Below the pieces are notes generated by a model. The model was not told where the DNA came from and ran no database searches. It saw nothing but the letters and a program-made list of their open reading frames with translations. Below, one piece after another: positions 41,162 to 49,517 of a stretch of 64,000 bases of DNA. Numbering within the stretch: the first letter of the stretch is position 1; each line of letters starts with the position of its first letter. The DNA comes from Zoogloea sp016790385. GTDB taxonomy: Bacteria > Pseudomonadota > Gammaproteobacteria > Burkholderiales > Rhodocyclaceae. A program made the translations under genes and the position numbers. The stretch lies in assembly GCF_041916735.1 (NCBI RefSeq), contig NZ_JAYRYY010000001.1. One strand, given 5' to 3'.

Positions 41162-41827
41162 TTACTTGTTCTTCAGGTAACGGCTGTCGTCAAAGCTCGC
41201 GACCCATTCGGGGCAATACACGACCAGCAGGGTCAGTGCCATGCCCGACAGCCAGGCTTCAGCGAAGCCCAGCAGCAGGAAGAAAGGCAGATACTCGGAC
41301 AACAGCTTGTCCGCCGGGTAAGCGCCGGCGGCAAAGAGGGCCAGCGACGCGACAAGGCCCTGGAGCAGGACGATCACCGCGGCGCCGATGAAGGCATTGA
41401 CAAATATATAGACAAAAAAGTGCCGCGGCAGCCAGCGCTCGATGAGCGTGAAGTAAAGGCTCCCGAAGGCCACCGGGATGACGCCCATCACCAGGAAGTT
41501 GATCGGGTAGGCGCCCCATTCCACGCTGCCGTTCAGGGTCACGCCCGCCAGGGCGAGGCCCAGAACAACCAGAGCCAACTGGGGCCCGAAGATCAGGGTT
41601 GCCGCCATGGCGCCCAGCAGGTGGAGGTTCAATCCAGGGTAAACACCGGCATTGAGGCTCCACAACAGGGTCAGGATGACGGCAGCGCCAAGGACGGCGT
41701 TGAGCTGATGCCCGTCGAGCAGGCGGCGCCAGGGCGCCGTCCGCCCGATCCAGACCGCGACCCCCAACCCGCAGAGGACGGCAAAGAAATGCCAGACTCC
41801 GGAGAAAAGATCGGGCTGGAAGTTCAC
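41162..41827 (-). CDS. CbiM-like energy-coupling factor permease
   Basis: This 221-residue protein has about six membrane segments. GLNLHLLGAMAATLIFGPQLALVVLGLALAG and YPINFLVMGVIPVAFGSLYF match the CbiM/NikM family of cobalt and nickel permeases. The metal-binding Met-His-Ile start of true CbiM/NikM is absent (it begins MNFQPDLF), so metal uptake is doubtful. The start is GTG at 41827, with only a weak ribosome site. It sits 31 bases after etfA and 52 before the acyl-CoA dehydrogenase, so it is part of that operon, an unusual place for a permease. Confidence 0.75.
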   Translation of the reverse strand: MNFQPDLFSGVWHFFAVLCGLGVAVWIGRTAPWRRLLDGHQLNAVLGAAVILTLLWSLNAGVYPGLNLHLLGAMAATLIFGPQLALVVLGLALAGVTLNGSVEWGAYPINFLVMGVIPVAFGSLYFTLIERWLPRHFFVYIFVNAFIGAAVIVLLQGLVASLALFAAGAYPADKLLSEYLPFFLLLGFAEAWLSGMALTLLVVYCPEWVASFDDSRYLKNK

Positions 41828-41858
41828 TCGAACCCGCCCCGGGGGTCGCTTCGCTCGA

Positions 41859-42800
41859 TCAGACCGAGGCGGTCAATTGGGGAACCGCCTCAAACAGGTC
41901 GGCCACCAGCCCGTAGTCCGCCACCTGGAAGATCGGCGCTTCGGGATCCTTGTTGATCGCCACGATCACCTTGGAATCCTTCATGCCGGCCAGATGCTGG
42001 ATGGCACCGGAGATGCCCACCGCGACGTAGAGCTGCGGCGCGACGATCTTGCCGGTCTGCCCCACCTGGTAGTCGTTGGGCACGTATCCCGCATCCACCG
42101 CAGCGCGGCTGGCACCGAGAGCTGCACCCAGCTTGTCGGCCAGGGGTTCCAGCACGGCCCGGTAGTTTTCGCCGCTACCCATGCCGCGGCCGCCAGACAC
42201 GATGATCTTGGCGGCCCCCAGCTCCGGACGGGCTGACTTGGTCAGTTCGCGGCCCAGCAGCTTCGAGAGGCCGGAATCAGCCACCGGTGCGATCTGCTCG
42301 ACGGAGGCGGAACCACCCTCCCCGGCCGCTTCGAAGGCCGTGGTACGCACCGTGATGACCTTGACCGGATCGGCGGATTTGACCGTGGCCAGGGCATTGC
42401 CGGCATAGATGGGGCGCACGAAGGTATCAGCGGATTCAATCGCAACGATCTCGGAGATCTGCGCCACATCCAGCAGTGCCGCGACACGGGGCAGCACGTT
42501 CTTGCCAAAGGTGGTGGCGGGAGCCAGCACATGGGTGATCGAACCACCCGATGCACTTACAATGGAGACGACCTGCGCCGCGACGTTCTCGGCGGACTGA
42601 TCGGCAAACGCGGCGGAATCCGCCAGCAGGACTTTGGCCACGCCCGCCAGTTTGGCGGCAGCTTCAGCCGCAGCGCCCGCGCCGGAGCCCACCAGCAGAA
42701 GGGCGATGTCGCCCCCCAGCCGCCCCGCGGCAGTGACCGTGTTGAGGGTTGCGCCCTTCAGGGTCGCGTTGTCGTGTTCGGCAATCACCAGAACCGTCAT
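41859..42800 (-). CDS. etfA: electron transfer flavoprotein, alpha subunit
   Basis: This 313-residue protein has the EtfA C-terminal FAD domain: VSGGRGMGSGENYRAVLEPLADKLGAALGASRAAVD, YVAVGISGAIQHLAGMKDSKVIVAINKDPEAPIF and VADYGLVADLFEAVPQL. With EtfB it carries electrons from acyl-CoA dehydrogenases to the quinone pool. ATG 42800 shares its A with the etfB stop (TGATG), giving tight coupling. The dehydrogenase it may serve is two genes downstream. The ETF:quinone oxidoreductase is not in the window. Confidence 0.95.
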   Translation of the reverse strand: MTVLVIAEHDNATLKGATLNTVTAAGRLGGDIALLLVGSGAGAAAEAAAKLAGVAKVLLADSAAFADQSAENVAAQVVSIVSASGGSITHVLAPATTFGKNVLPRVAALLDVAQISEIVAIESADTFVRPIYAGNALATVKSADPVKVITVRTTAFEAAGEGGSASVEQIAPVADSGLSKLLGRELTKSARPELGAAKIIVSGGRGMGSGENYRAVLEPLADKLGAALGASRAAVDAGYVPNDYQVGQTGKIVAPQLYVAVGISGAIQHLAGMKDSKVIVAINKDPEAPIFQVADYGLVADLFEAVPQLTASV

Positions 42801-43549
42801 CACAGCACCTTCGCTTCGTTCTTGAGTTTGTCCACCAGCTGGCCCACATCCGTCACCATCACCCCGGCGCTGCGCTTCGGCGGTTCGACGACTTTCAAGG
42901 TCGTCAGACGGGGGGTCACATCCACTCCCAGATCAGCCGGCTTGACGGTATCAAGGGGCTTCTTCTTGGCTTTCATGATGTTCGGCAGCGTCGCGTAGCG
43001 CGGCTCATTGAGGCGCAGATCCGTCGTGACCACGGCCGGCAGGGCGATCTCGAGGGTTTCAAGGCCGCCGTCGATCTCGCGGGTCACGGTAGCCTTGCCA
43101 GCGCTCACCGCCACCTTGGAAGCGAAGGTGGCCTGAGGCCACCCCATCAGTGCCGAGAGCATCTGACCAGTTTGATTGGCATCGTCATCAATGGCCTGCT
43201 TGCCGCAGATCACCACCTGGGGCTGCTCCTTGTCGCAGAGCGCCTTGAGCAGCTTGACCACCGCCAGGGGCTGCAACTCGGCGTCGGTCTCGACCAGGAT
43301 GCCACGGTCGGCACCAATCGCCATGGCCGTGCGCAGGGTTTCCTGGCAGGCAAGGACGCCGCAGGAGACGGCAACCACTTCGGTGGCCACACCGGCCTCC
43401 TTCAGGCGCACGGCCTCCTCGACAGCGATCTCGTCAAAGGGGTTCATGGACATCTTGACGTTGGCAATATCCACGCCGGTACCGTCGCTCTTCACCCGGA
43501 CCTTGACGTTGTAATCGACCACACGTTTAACGGGAACCAGAATTTTCAA
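42800..43549 (-). CDS. etfB: electron transfer flavoprotein, beta subunit
   Basis: This 249-residue protein begins MKILVPVKRVVDYNVKVRVK and has SMNPFDEIAVEEAVRLKE and the AMP-binding GKQAIDDDANQTGQMLSALMGWP, all typical of EtfB. The start codon is TTG at 43549, supported by AAGGAG seven bases upstream and by the conserved N-terminus. A rare start codon in such a conserved gene may lower its translation relative to etfA. It is the first gene of the operon and is divergent from the TetR gene, with operators between them. Confidence 0.95.
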   Translation of the reverse strand: MKILVPVKRVVDYNVKVRVKSDGTGVDIANVKMSMNPFDEIAVEEAVRLKEAGVATEVVAVSCGVLACQETLRTAMAIGADRGILVETDAELQPLAVVKLLKALCDKEQPQVVICGKQAIDDDANQTGQMLSALMGWPQATFASKVAVSAGKATVTREIDGGLETLEIALPAVVTTDLRLNEPRYATLPNIMKAKKKPLDTVKPADLGVDVTPRLTTLKVVEPPKRSAGVMVTDVGQLVDKLKNEAKVL

Positions 43550-43734
43550 TGCTGCGCTCCTTAAATTGGATTTTCTCCACCAGTTTTATGGGCTCGCGAC
43601 CGATGCCAGCCCCCACCGGGAGCCTCGCCCGCAAACCTGTTCTCCGACCCCGATCCGCGGCGCGGCAACGCGCGGATGGCAGTTCGGTACAGCAGGTGCC
43701 AGCTTCTCACAGGCCGCCTTGCTTTGTCACTTTC

Positions 43735-43750
43735 CATACGGTAGCGTATG
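43735..43750. promoter_or_regulatory. TetR-type operator upstream of the second TetR gene
   Basis: CATACGGTAGCGTATG carries the core CATAC-N6-GTATG; the inverted arms extend to CCATACG / CGTATGG (43734-43751). It lies between etfB and the TetR gene and has the same half-site and spacing as the operators at 8008 and 8178. Confidence 0.72.
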
Positions 43751-43764
43751 GCACTCAAACAGTC

Positions 43765-43780
43765 AATACTACGCCGTATG
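43765..43780. promoter_or_regulatory. second, imperfect TetR-type operator overlapping the start codon
   Basis: AATACTACGCCGTATG fits CATAC-N6-GTATG with one mismatch. It ends in the ATG at 43778, so repressor binding here would block its own gene. Its centre is 30 bases from the first site, close to three helix turns, so both dimers would lie on nearly the same face. Confidence 0.6.
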
Positions 43781-44371
43781 GAAAAAACGCCCCGAGCCCA
43801 GCTTGACCGCGAAACCTGGATCCAGACGGCCCTTGACACCCTCGCGGATGACGGCGTCACCGGGGTGCGCGTGGAAGTCCTGGCCAAACGCCTGAACGTC
43901 ACGAAGGGCAGCTTTTATTGGCATTTCAAAGATCGCCAGGATCTCCTCTCAGGGGTGCTGGAAACCTGGAAAGACGGCCGTATCCGCGACATCATCAAGC
44001 AGACCCGCCCGGAATCCGGAAGCGAGGAAGCGCAGATTGGCAGGGTCATCGATGTCTACAGCGCGAGCCGCAACCGCAAGGGCATCCTTATTGAACTGGC
44101 CATGCGCGAGTGGGCCCGCCGCGACGAGGCGGCTGCGGCCATCGTCGAGGAAGTGGACACGTCGCGACTACGCTGCGCCCGTGAGCTGTTCCTCGCCTGC
44201 GGCGTACCGATGCACGAAGCGTCCACCCGCAGCATGCTCTTGTACGCCTACGTTTTCGGCATCTCGATGATGAACTGCGAAAAATTCGACGGCGACATTG
44301 CACGCATGAAGGATGACATCCGCACGCTCATCGCCCAGAGCCGGACACCCCGGACAACAGCACGGGAGTGA
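43778..44371 (+). CDS. TetR/AcrR family regulator of the etf/acyl-CoA dehydrogenase operon
   Basis: This 197-residue regulator has the helix-turn-helix WIQTALDTLADDGVTGVRVEVLAKRLNVTKGSFYWHFKDR at the N-terminus. ATG 43778 is preferred because the family fold begins soon after; ATG 43748 in the same frame lies inside the first operator. Neither has a good ribosome site, so the message may be leaderless. It resembles the TetR protein at 8316 in both DNA-binding and ligand domains (shared WARRDE stretch). The divergent position suggests control of etfBA by an acyl-CoA or aromatic acid ligand. Its 3' end overlaps tatD by 44 bases. Confidence 0.87.
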   Translation: MEKTPRAQLDRETWIQTALDTLADDGVTGVRVEVLAKRLNVTKGSFYWHFKDRQDLLSGVLETWKDGRIRDIIKQTRPESGSEEAQIGRVIDVYSASRNRKGILIELAMREWARRDEAAAAIVEEVDTSRLRCARELFLACGVPMHEASTRSMLLYAYVFGISMMNCEKFDGDIARMKDDIRTLIAQSRTPRTTARE

Positions 44372-45137
44372 TGCCGGCCAGACCTGGAATCACGTCAATG
44401 GCGTTACGAGTGGTTGTCACGCACACTTCGTCCACCGTAATGCCCCGCAGCTCCGCGAGCACTTCGGCGAAACGGCGCAGGTTGGCCGGTGCGTTGCGCT
44501 GGCCGCCCCCCCAGGCCGGCGGAATGTCCGGCGCGTCGGTTTCGAGCACGATGCTCTCCAAGGGCAGGCTGGCGGCCAGAGCGCGGATGCGCGTCGAGCC
44601 GCTGTAAGTCATCGCACCACCGAAACCAAGCCTAAAACCCAGGCCGATGAAGGCCTCCGCCTGCTGCCGGCTACCGTTGAAGGCATGCGCAATGCCCCCC
44701 CGCGGACGGAAACGCCGAAGCTGTTTGAGCACGGCATCCTGGGCACGCCGGATATGCAGCACCACGGGCAGATCAAACTCCCGCGCCAGCCGGAGCTGGG
44801 CTTCGAAGTAGCGGGCCTGGAGAGGCATGTCGCCATCGGCCACAAAGCCGTCCAGGCCGATTTCACCCACCGCCACCGCGCCCCCCGCAGCAAGGCGGCG
44901 ATGCAGGCATTCCAGATCGGCTGCCTGCGCTTGCCGCACGTACATGGGGTGAATGCCGAAGGCAGGACGGCAGTCCGCGTTGAGGGCACTCAAAGCCGCG
45001 ACGCCGTCGAAATTGCTGGCGCCGACCGCCGGCACCAGAAAGGCACCCACGCCAGCTTGGCGGGCCTCATCGAGCACTGCCACCCGATCTCCGTCGAACT
45101 CGGAGGCATCCAGATGGCAGTGGGTGTCGATCAGCAC
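44328..45137 (-). CDS. TatD-family metal-dependent deoxyribonuclease/hydrolase
   Basis: This 269-residue TIM-barrel protein begins with the metal-binding DTHCHLDASEF. It has FGIHPMYV, GEIGLDGF, LPVVLHIRRAQDAVL, GIAHAFNGSRQQAEAFI, and IVLETDAPDIPP, each contributing metal ligands as in TatD/YcfH enzymes. It probably acts as a 3'-5' DNase in repair. The start is GTG at 45137, supported by the conserved N-terminus. It follows the hydratase-like gene by 19 bases, and its C-terminus (TPVLLSGVSGSGR) runs into the convergent TetR gene. Confidence 0.88.
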   Translation of the reverse strand: MLIDTHCHLDASEFDGDRVAVLDEARQAGVGAFLVPAVGASNFDGVAALSALNADCRPAFGIHPMYVRQAQAADLECLHRRLAAGGAVAVGEIGLDGFVADGDMPLQARYFEAQLRLAREFDLPVVLHIRRAQDAVLKQLRRFRPRGGIAHAFNGSRQQAEAFIGLGFRLGFGGAMTYSGSTRIRALAASLPLESIVLETDAPDIPPAWGGGQRNAPANLRRFAEVLAELRGITVDEVCVTTTRNAIDVIPGLAGITPVLLSGVSGSGR

Positions 45138-45156
45138 ACTCAGCCCGGCGTAGGCC

Positions 45157-45957
45157 TTATTTTCCGGTCCATACGGGCTTGCGCTTGGCCATGAAGGCGT
45201 CGATGCCTTCGGCGGCGTCCTCGCACATCATGTTGCAGGCCATCACTTCGGCGGCGTGCTGGTAGGCCGCGTCGAGCCCCATCTCGAGCTGACTGTAGAA
45301 CATCTGCTTGCCCATGGCGATGGCCACCGGAGACTTGGCGCAGATGGATGCGGTGAGGCGTGCCACTTCCTCATCCAGCGCCTCGAGAGGAACCACCCGG
45401 TTCACCAGCCCCCGCCGGCGGGCCTCCGCGGCATCGATGAAATCACCGGTGACGAGCATTTCGAAGGCGTCCTTCCGCCCCATGTTGCGGGACAGACCGA
45501 CGCTCGGAGTTGCGCAGAACAAACCGACATTGATCCCCGACACTGCAAAGCGCGCGACTTCCGAAGCGACGGCCAGATCGCACATGGAAACCAGCTGGCA
45601 ACCCGCCGCCGTGGCGATGCCATGGATCCGCGCAACGACGGGCTGGGGCATGTTCACGATCTGCATCATCACTTTTCCACACAAACGGAACAGGGCCTGG
45701 TGGAAGGATTTGGTGTAATTGCCGCGCATTTCCTTGAGGTCGTGGCCGGCACAGAAGGCCTTGCCGGCACCGGCCAGAACAACCACCCGCACCGACCGGT
45801 CGGCGGCAATGGCTTCCAGCTCCGCCAGCAGCGCCTCCAGCATTTCGCGGGACAAGGCGTTGAACTGACCCGGCCGATTCAAGGTGAGCGTGCTCACCCC
45901 GTCGGCGTCGGCACGCAGCAGGAAAGGTTCGGAATTGACTTCGGGCACTGCATTCAT
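45157..45957 (-). CDS. enoyl-CoA hydratase/isomerase family protein lacking the usual catalytic glutamates
   Basis: This 266-residue crotonase-fold protein has LTLNRPGQFNALSREM, FCAGHDLKEM with the oxyanion-hole region, and a trimer helix at the end. The first catalytic Glu of hydratases (GGGCELA) is replaced: the sequence is GIATAAGCQLVSMCDLA. The second (PEI...PG) reads INVGLFCATPSVGLSRNMG. This matches the ECHDC3-like subgroup, whose members are not proven hydratases. It follows the MCE lipoprotein gene by 56 bases and may belong to that operon. Confidence 0.83.
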   Translation of the reverse strand: MNAVPEVNSEPFLLRADADGVSTLTLNRPGQFNALSREMLEALLAELEAIAADRSVRVVVLAGAGKAFCAGHDLKEMRGNYTKSFHQALFRLCGKVMMQIVNMPQPVVARIHGIATAAGCQLVSMCDLAVASEVARFAVSGINVGLFCATPSVGLSRNMGRKDAFEMLVTGDFIDAAEARRRGLVNRVVPLEALDEEVARLTASICAKSPVAIAMGKQMFYSQLEMGLDAAYQHAAEVMACNMMCEDAAEGIDAFMAKRKPVWTGK

Positions 45958-46013
45958 GATGTTCTCCTCCAGGCTGTTGAAATGCCGGCAAGTCCCTGCC
46001 GGTCACAAAAAAT

Positions 46014-46661
46014 TCAGGCTCCGCAGCGCCCTCTCACACCCGCACCGGGTGCGCCCTCCAGGCCGCGCAGCCAGACGCGGATGTCGCGATCCAGTTGCAG
46101 GGTGGCCGCCCGAAGTGCGAGCACACCTCCGGCGGCATCGGGCGTCGGGGCCTCATGATCCAGGGAAAACGCCCTCACCGCCAGCGCTTGATCCACCCGC
46201 GGCGCAAGAAGGGCCACCCGCGCTTCGATCATGCCGCGACTGGTCAGCGCTGAATCGAAGCGTTGATAAAACTCGTCCAGATCCACCCGCAGACGGCAGC
46301 CCCCTGCGGGCGACGCCATTCCACCCGGCTGGAGTGCACGCTTGAGCACCAGCTCCACCAGTTGCGCAGGCTGGGCGGCCCAACGATTTTCCTTGAAAGC
46401 CTGCCGGCGCGTCGGCTGCGCATGAACCAGACGATACACCATGGCATTGGACGCCAGCCAGGGAGCCGGAACCACTTCCACGCCGCGCAAAGGAAACCCC
46501 ACCTGCTCCGGAGCAACCGCCTCAAGGGGGCCGAAATCGTGCACCGACAGGGTGGCCGTCGAGGGTGGCAGGCCGCCGCAGGCCGCAAGCAGCGCAGGCA
46601 GGATCAGGGCAAGAACGGGCTTCAGCATTCGCACACGCGGCTCCGCTGGAAAGGCTTTCAT
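46014..46661 (-). CDS. ABC-type transport auxiliary lipoprotein (PqiC/YmbA-like)
   Basis: This 215-residue lipoprotein has the signal MLKPVLALILPALLAAC within its N-terminus (ATG 46661 overlaps the MCE gene by four bases; a start 11 codons later is also possible). The domain has LSVHDFGPLEA, VEVVPAPWLASNAMVYRL, ENRWAAQPAQLVELVLKRAL and DLDEFYQRFDS, typical of auxiliary lipoproteins that work with MCE-domain transporters. It would sit on the inner face of the outer membrane and receive or deliver lipid in the periplasm. Confidence 0.82.
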   Translation of the reverse strand: MKAFPAEPRVRMLKPVLALILPALLAACGGLPPSTATLSVHDFGPLEAVAPEQVGFPLRGVEVVPAPWLASNAMVYRLVHAQPTRRQAFKENRWAAQPAQLVELVLKRALQPGGMASPAGGCRLRVDLDEFYQRFDSALTSRGMIEARVALLAPRVDQALAVRAFSLDHEAPTPDAAGGVLALRAATLQLDRDIRVWLRGLEGAPGAGVRGRCGA

Positions 46662-47602
46662 CGTGGAGGTTCCCGGAATCCGGCTTCCCCGGGGCCGGGC
46701 TGCGGTTTGCCGCGCCCGAGGATGAGCATCTGGGGAGAGGAATCGATCTCGTCCAGCAGCTCGGAGAGCTGACGTGATGTCGTGGTGAGCTCCTGCAACA
46801 GAAGGTTGAAGCGCGGCAGGGTACTGCCCGCCAGCCCTTCCCCCGCCACACCGGCCAAACCGTCCAGACGCTCACTCAGGGTCTGCAAGCGGCCCAGCAG
46901 CTTGCGCCCCTCGACCACCATCGGAACCGCCTCCGCGCTCGCCCGTTCGAGGTTTTCTAGGGTTCGGTCAATCCGCATGAGTTTGTCCTTGCCGAAGGCC
47001 TGTCGCACCGCAGCCAAGGTACGCGGCGCCTCCTGCAAGGTCTTGTCCAATCCGCGACTCGATGCCTCAAGACTGGCAAGGGTGTTGTCCACACGCTTGA
47101 GATTTTCCGCCCGGGTGAGTGTCGCAAGGCGTTCGCTCATGTCGCGCAACTGCCGGAGGGTCTCCAGGGCCGTGCTGGAAAACTCCTCCATCAAGCCGGG
47201 CGCAAGGGGTATCCGCGGTGGCAGCCCTCCCTCCCCTTTCAACGCTTCCGCCACGGTGCCCGGGTCGTCCAGCGCGATGAAGGCAAGGCCGGTCACCCCC
47301 TGGGTGGCCATTCGCGCCCGCGTTGCCGATGTGATGGGCAGATCGGAACGGATGCGAACGGTAACCAGCAGCTGGCGCCGGTCGACCGGATCAAGGGCAA
47401 TCTGTGCAACCTTGCCGGCCACAATGCCCCGGTAGCGGACCGTTGCCTGGGGGTTGAGACCATTAACGCTGCCTGCGCTCACCAGCACCAGGTCGCGGGT
47501 CGCCTCGCGCCGGTCGGAAAACCACCATAAGGCCAGCACCAGGGCGGCGCTCAAAAGAATGGCGAACAGGCCCGTGGCGATGGCATGGGCGCGATTTTCC
47601 AT
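46658..47602 (-). CDS. MlaD-family MCE-domain substrate-binding protein
   Basis: This 314-residue protein has one N-terminal membrane helix (ATGLFAILLSAALVLALWWF) and a single MCE domain (about 38-115; VSAGSVNGLNPQATVRYRGIVAGKVAQI). A long helical periplasmic part follows (LETLRQLRDMSERLATL, then LASLEASSRGLDKTLQEA) that probably forms a coiled-coil tube. It is anchored to the MlaE-like permease and binds lipid. It begins one base within the ATPase stop codon and overlaps the lipoprotein gene, so all four parts are coupled. Confidence 0.88.
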   Translation of the reverse strand: MENRAHAIATGLFAILLSAALVLALWWFSDRREATRDLVLVSAGSVNGLNPQATVRYRGIVAGKVAQIALDPVDRRQLLVTVRIRSDLPITSATRARMATQGVTGLAFIALDDPGTVAEALKGEGGLPPRIPLAPGLMEEFSSTALETLRQLRDMSERLATLTRAENLKRVDNTLASLEASSRGLDKTLQEAPRTLAAVRQAFGKDKLMRIDRTLENLERASAEAVPMVVEGRKLLGRLQTLSERLDGLAGVAGEGLAGSTLPRFNLLLQELTTTSRQLSELLDEIDSSPQMLILGRGKPQPGPGEAGFREPPR

Positions 47603-48378
47603 CAGCCGACCCCGCGCCCCCGCGCCAGCGCGGCCTGACTGCGGACACCATGAAAGAAACGGTCGATGAAGGGATCGTGCACGTTGATGATCTCGTCGAG
47701 GGTGCCAAAGGCCAGTATACGCCCGGCCGAAAGCACGGCGACGCGGGTGGCTAGCGCCGCCAGCGTATCCAGATCATGGGTCACCAGTACGACGGTCAGC
47801 CCCAGCGCCCGATGGAGCGAGCGGATGAGTTCGACGAAGGCAGAGCTGAGATCGGGATCAAGGCCGGCCGTGGGTTCGTCTAGCACCAGAAGCTCCGGTT
47901 CGAGGGCCAGGGCGCGGGCCAGGGCTACACGCTTGACCATACCCCCGGAAAGCTCTGCCGGCATGCGCAATGCCACGTCCGGAGCAAGCTCGACCATCGC
48001 CATCTTGAGCAGCACCAGATCCCGCAGCAGCCCTTCATCCCGAATGCCGAACTCCCGCAAGGGAAACGCAATATTGGCAAACACCGTGAAGGCGGAGAAC
48101 AGCGCCCCCTGCTGAAAGAGCATTCCAAAACGGCGGCGGCGCGTCAGCTGCTCCTGACGAGTCCCGGCGGCAAGGCTTTCGCCGAAAACGCTCACTTCGC
48201 CCTCGGTGGGCTGCAAGAGGCCGACCATCTGGCGCAGCAGGGTTGTCTTGCCGCTCCCCGAACCCCCGACAAGGGCCACCACCTCGCCGGAAGGGATGGC
48301 CAGATCGATGCCGCGATGGACCCACTGCTTGCCGAAGCGGGTGGACACGCCTTTCAATTCGACAGGAAAAGTACTCAT
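47602..48378 (-). CDS. MlaF-family ABC transporter ATP-binding protein
   Basis: This 258-residue ATPase starts at ATG 48378 (ATGA overlap with the permease). It has GGSGSGKTTLLRQMVGL, the family-specific SGGMVKRVALARALALEP signature, VLDEPTAGLDPD and VTHDLDTLAALATRVAVL. The Met in place of Gln in the signature loop (SGGM) is typical of Mla/Ttg2-type lipid transporters. It powers the permease encoded just upstream. Confidence 0.9.
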   Translation of the reverse strand: MSTFPVELKGVSTRFGKQWVHRGIDLAIPSGEVVALVGGSGSGKTTLLRQMVGLLQPTEGEVSVFGESLAAGTRQEQLTRRRRFGMLFQQGALFSAFTVFANIAFPLREFGIRDEGLLRDLVLLKMAMVELAPDVALRMPAELSGGMVKRVALARALALEPELLVLDEPTAGLDPDLSSAFVELIRSLHRALGLTVVLVTHDLDTLAALATRVAVLSAGRILAFGTLDEIINVHDPFIDRFFHGVRSQAALARGRGVG

Positions 48379-49505
48379 CCGTAAGGCAGACCAAGCGATC
48401 GGGTGGCAATGGCGAAGACCGCATCCACCAGGATCACGACCGTAATGGAGGCCACGACCGAGGCGGTCGTGTTGGCCGACAGGCTTTCCGTATTGGGCCG
48501 CACACGCAGGCCGAAGTAACACGCCACCAGGGCAATCAGGAGGCCGAACACCGCCCCTTTGCCCAGGCCGATGACAAGATTGGTTGCCGGCACCGCGCGC
48601 GGCAGGGCATTCAGGAAGTAGTCGAAGCTCATGCCCAATTGCATATAGGCAGAGACCATCCCACCCAGGATCGCCACGGCCGACCCCCACAGGGTCAGCA
48701 GGGGCATCGCCAGTGTGAGAGCAACGACCTTGGGCAGCACCAGGCGGACGTGGCGGGAAATGCCCATGGCCGTCAGGGCGTCGATCTCCTCGGTCACCCG
48801 CATCACCCCGAGCTGCGCCGTCATGGCCGAGCCCGAGCGGCCGGCTACCAGCACCGATACCAGCACCGGCCCAAGCTCCCGGATGATGCCAAGGCCGAGG
48901 ATGTTGACGATAAACATGTCGGCCCCGAAAGCACGCAATTGCAGCGCCGACAGGTACGACAACACCACGCCGATCAGAAAACCGACCAGGGCCGTCACCG
49001 GCATGGCCCGCACCCCGACCTTGTAGAAGTTGGCCGAGATCTCCCGTAGTGGCCAGTGATCGCGCCGCCGCAGCAGGCTGACCAGTGCGATCAATATGTG
49101 CCCGACCAGGGCGACAAAGCCAAGTAGGTGATGCAGGGCCGCATGCACGCCCCGCCCCAGCTGCGCGGTGCCATCAAGAAAGCGATAACCGGGTTCGGGC
49201 GGAAGATCATGCTCGGGAAGGGCCTCGGCCCTCGCCAGCACGGGTGCCAGCGCATCGGGGAGATCCAGGTCGGAAGGGCGCCGCCGCCCCCAGTGACGCC
49301 ACAACAGTACTGCGCCGAAGCTGTCCAGGCGGGTGACACCCGCCAGATTCCAGGTGCCTCCAGGCGGAGCCATGGCAAGCTCGCGCTGTAGGTCGTCGGG
49401 CAAGGGGCAGAGCCTCTGCAAAGTCCAGTCGCCGAACAAGGCAACCCGAACTCCACCACCGCCGGCGTCGATCCGGATGGCCGGCAGCGGACGTTCCGAC
49501 GGCAT
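48375..49505 (-). CDS. MlaE-family lipid ABC transporter permease with N-terminal STAS-like domain
   Basis: This 376-residue protein combines an N-terminal STAS-like domain (about 15-100; VRVALFGDWTLQRL, GTWNLAGVTRLDSFGAVLLWRH) with the MlaE permease (about 150-376). The permease has MPVTALVGFLIGVVLSYLSALQLRAFGADMFIVNILGLGIIRELGPVLVSVLVAGRSGSA and the VTEEIDALTAMG coupling segment. In E. coli the STAS part is a separate protein, MlaB; here it is fused. The start codon is 12 bases after the ppx stop, so ppx and this operon may be one transcript. Confidence 0.9.
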   Translation of the reverse strand: MPSERPLPAIRIDAGGGGVRVALFGDWTLQRLCPLPDDLQRELAMAPPGGTWNLAGVTRLDSFGAVLLWRHWGRRRPSDLDLPDALAPVLARAEALPEHDLPPEPGYRFLDGTAQLGRGVHAALHHLLGFVALVGHILIALVSLLRRRDHWPLREISANFYKVGVRAMPVTALVGFLIGVVLSYLSALQLRAFGADMFIVNILGLGIIRELGPVLVSVLVAGRSGSAMTAQLGVMRVTEEIDALTAMGISRHVRLVLPKVVALTLAMPLLTLWGSAVAILGGMVSAYMQLGMSFDYFLNALPRAVPATNLVIGLGKGAVFGLLIALVACYFGLRVRPNTESLSANTTASVVASITVVILVDAVFAIATRSLGLPYG

Positions 49506-49517
49506 CGCGGTCCGTCC

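Noticed and set aside
41162..41827. Calling the CbiM-like protein a cobalt or nickel transporter
   Set aside because: The N-terminal Met-His-Ile metal site is missing and no partner genes are adjacent.
48379..48690. A 5' extension of the MlaF-like ATPase gene suggesting a fusion or frameshift
   Set aside because: The extension runs through the permease gene in another frame. The ATG at 48378, in an ATGA overlap, gives the normal family N-terminus.
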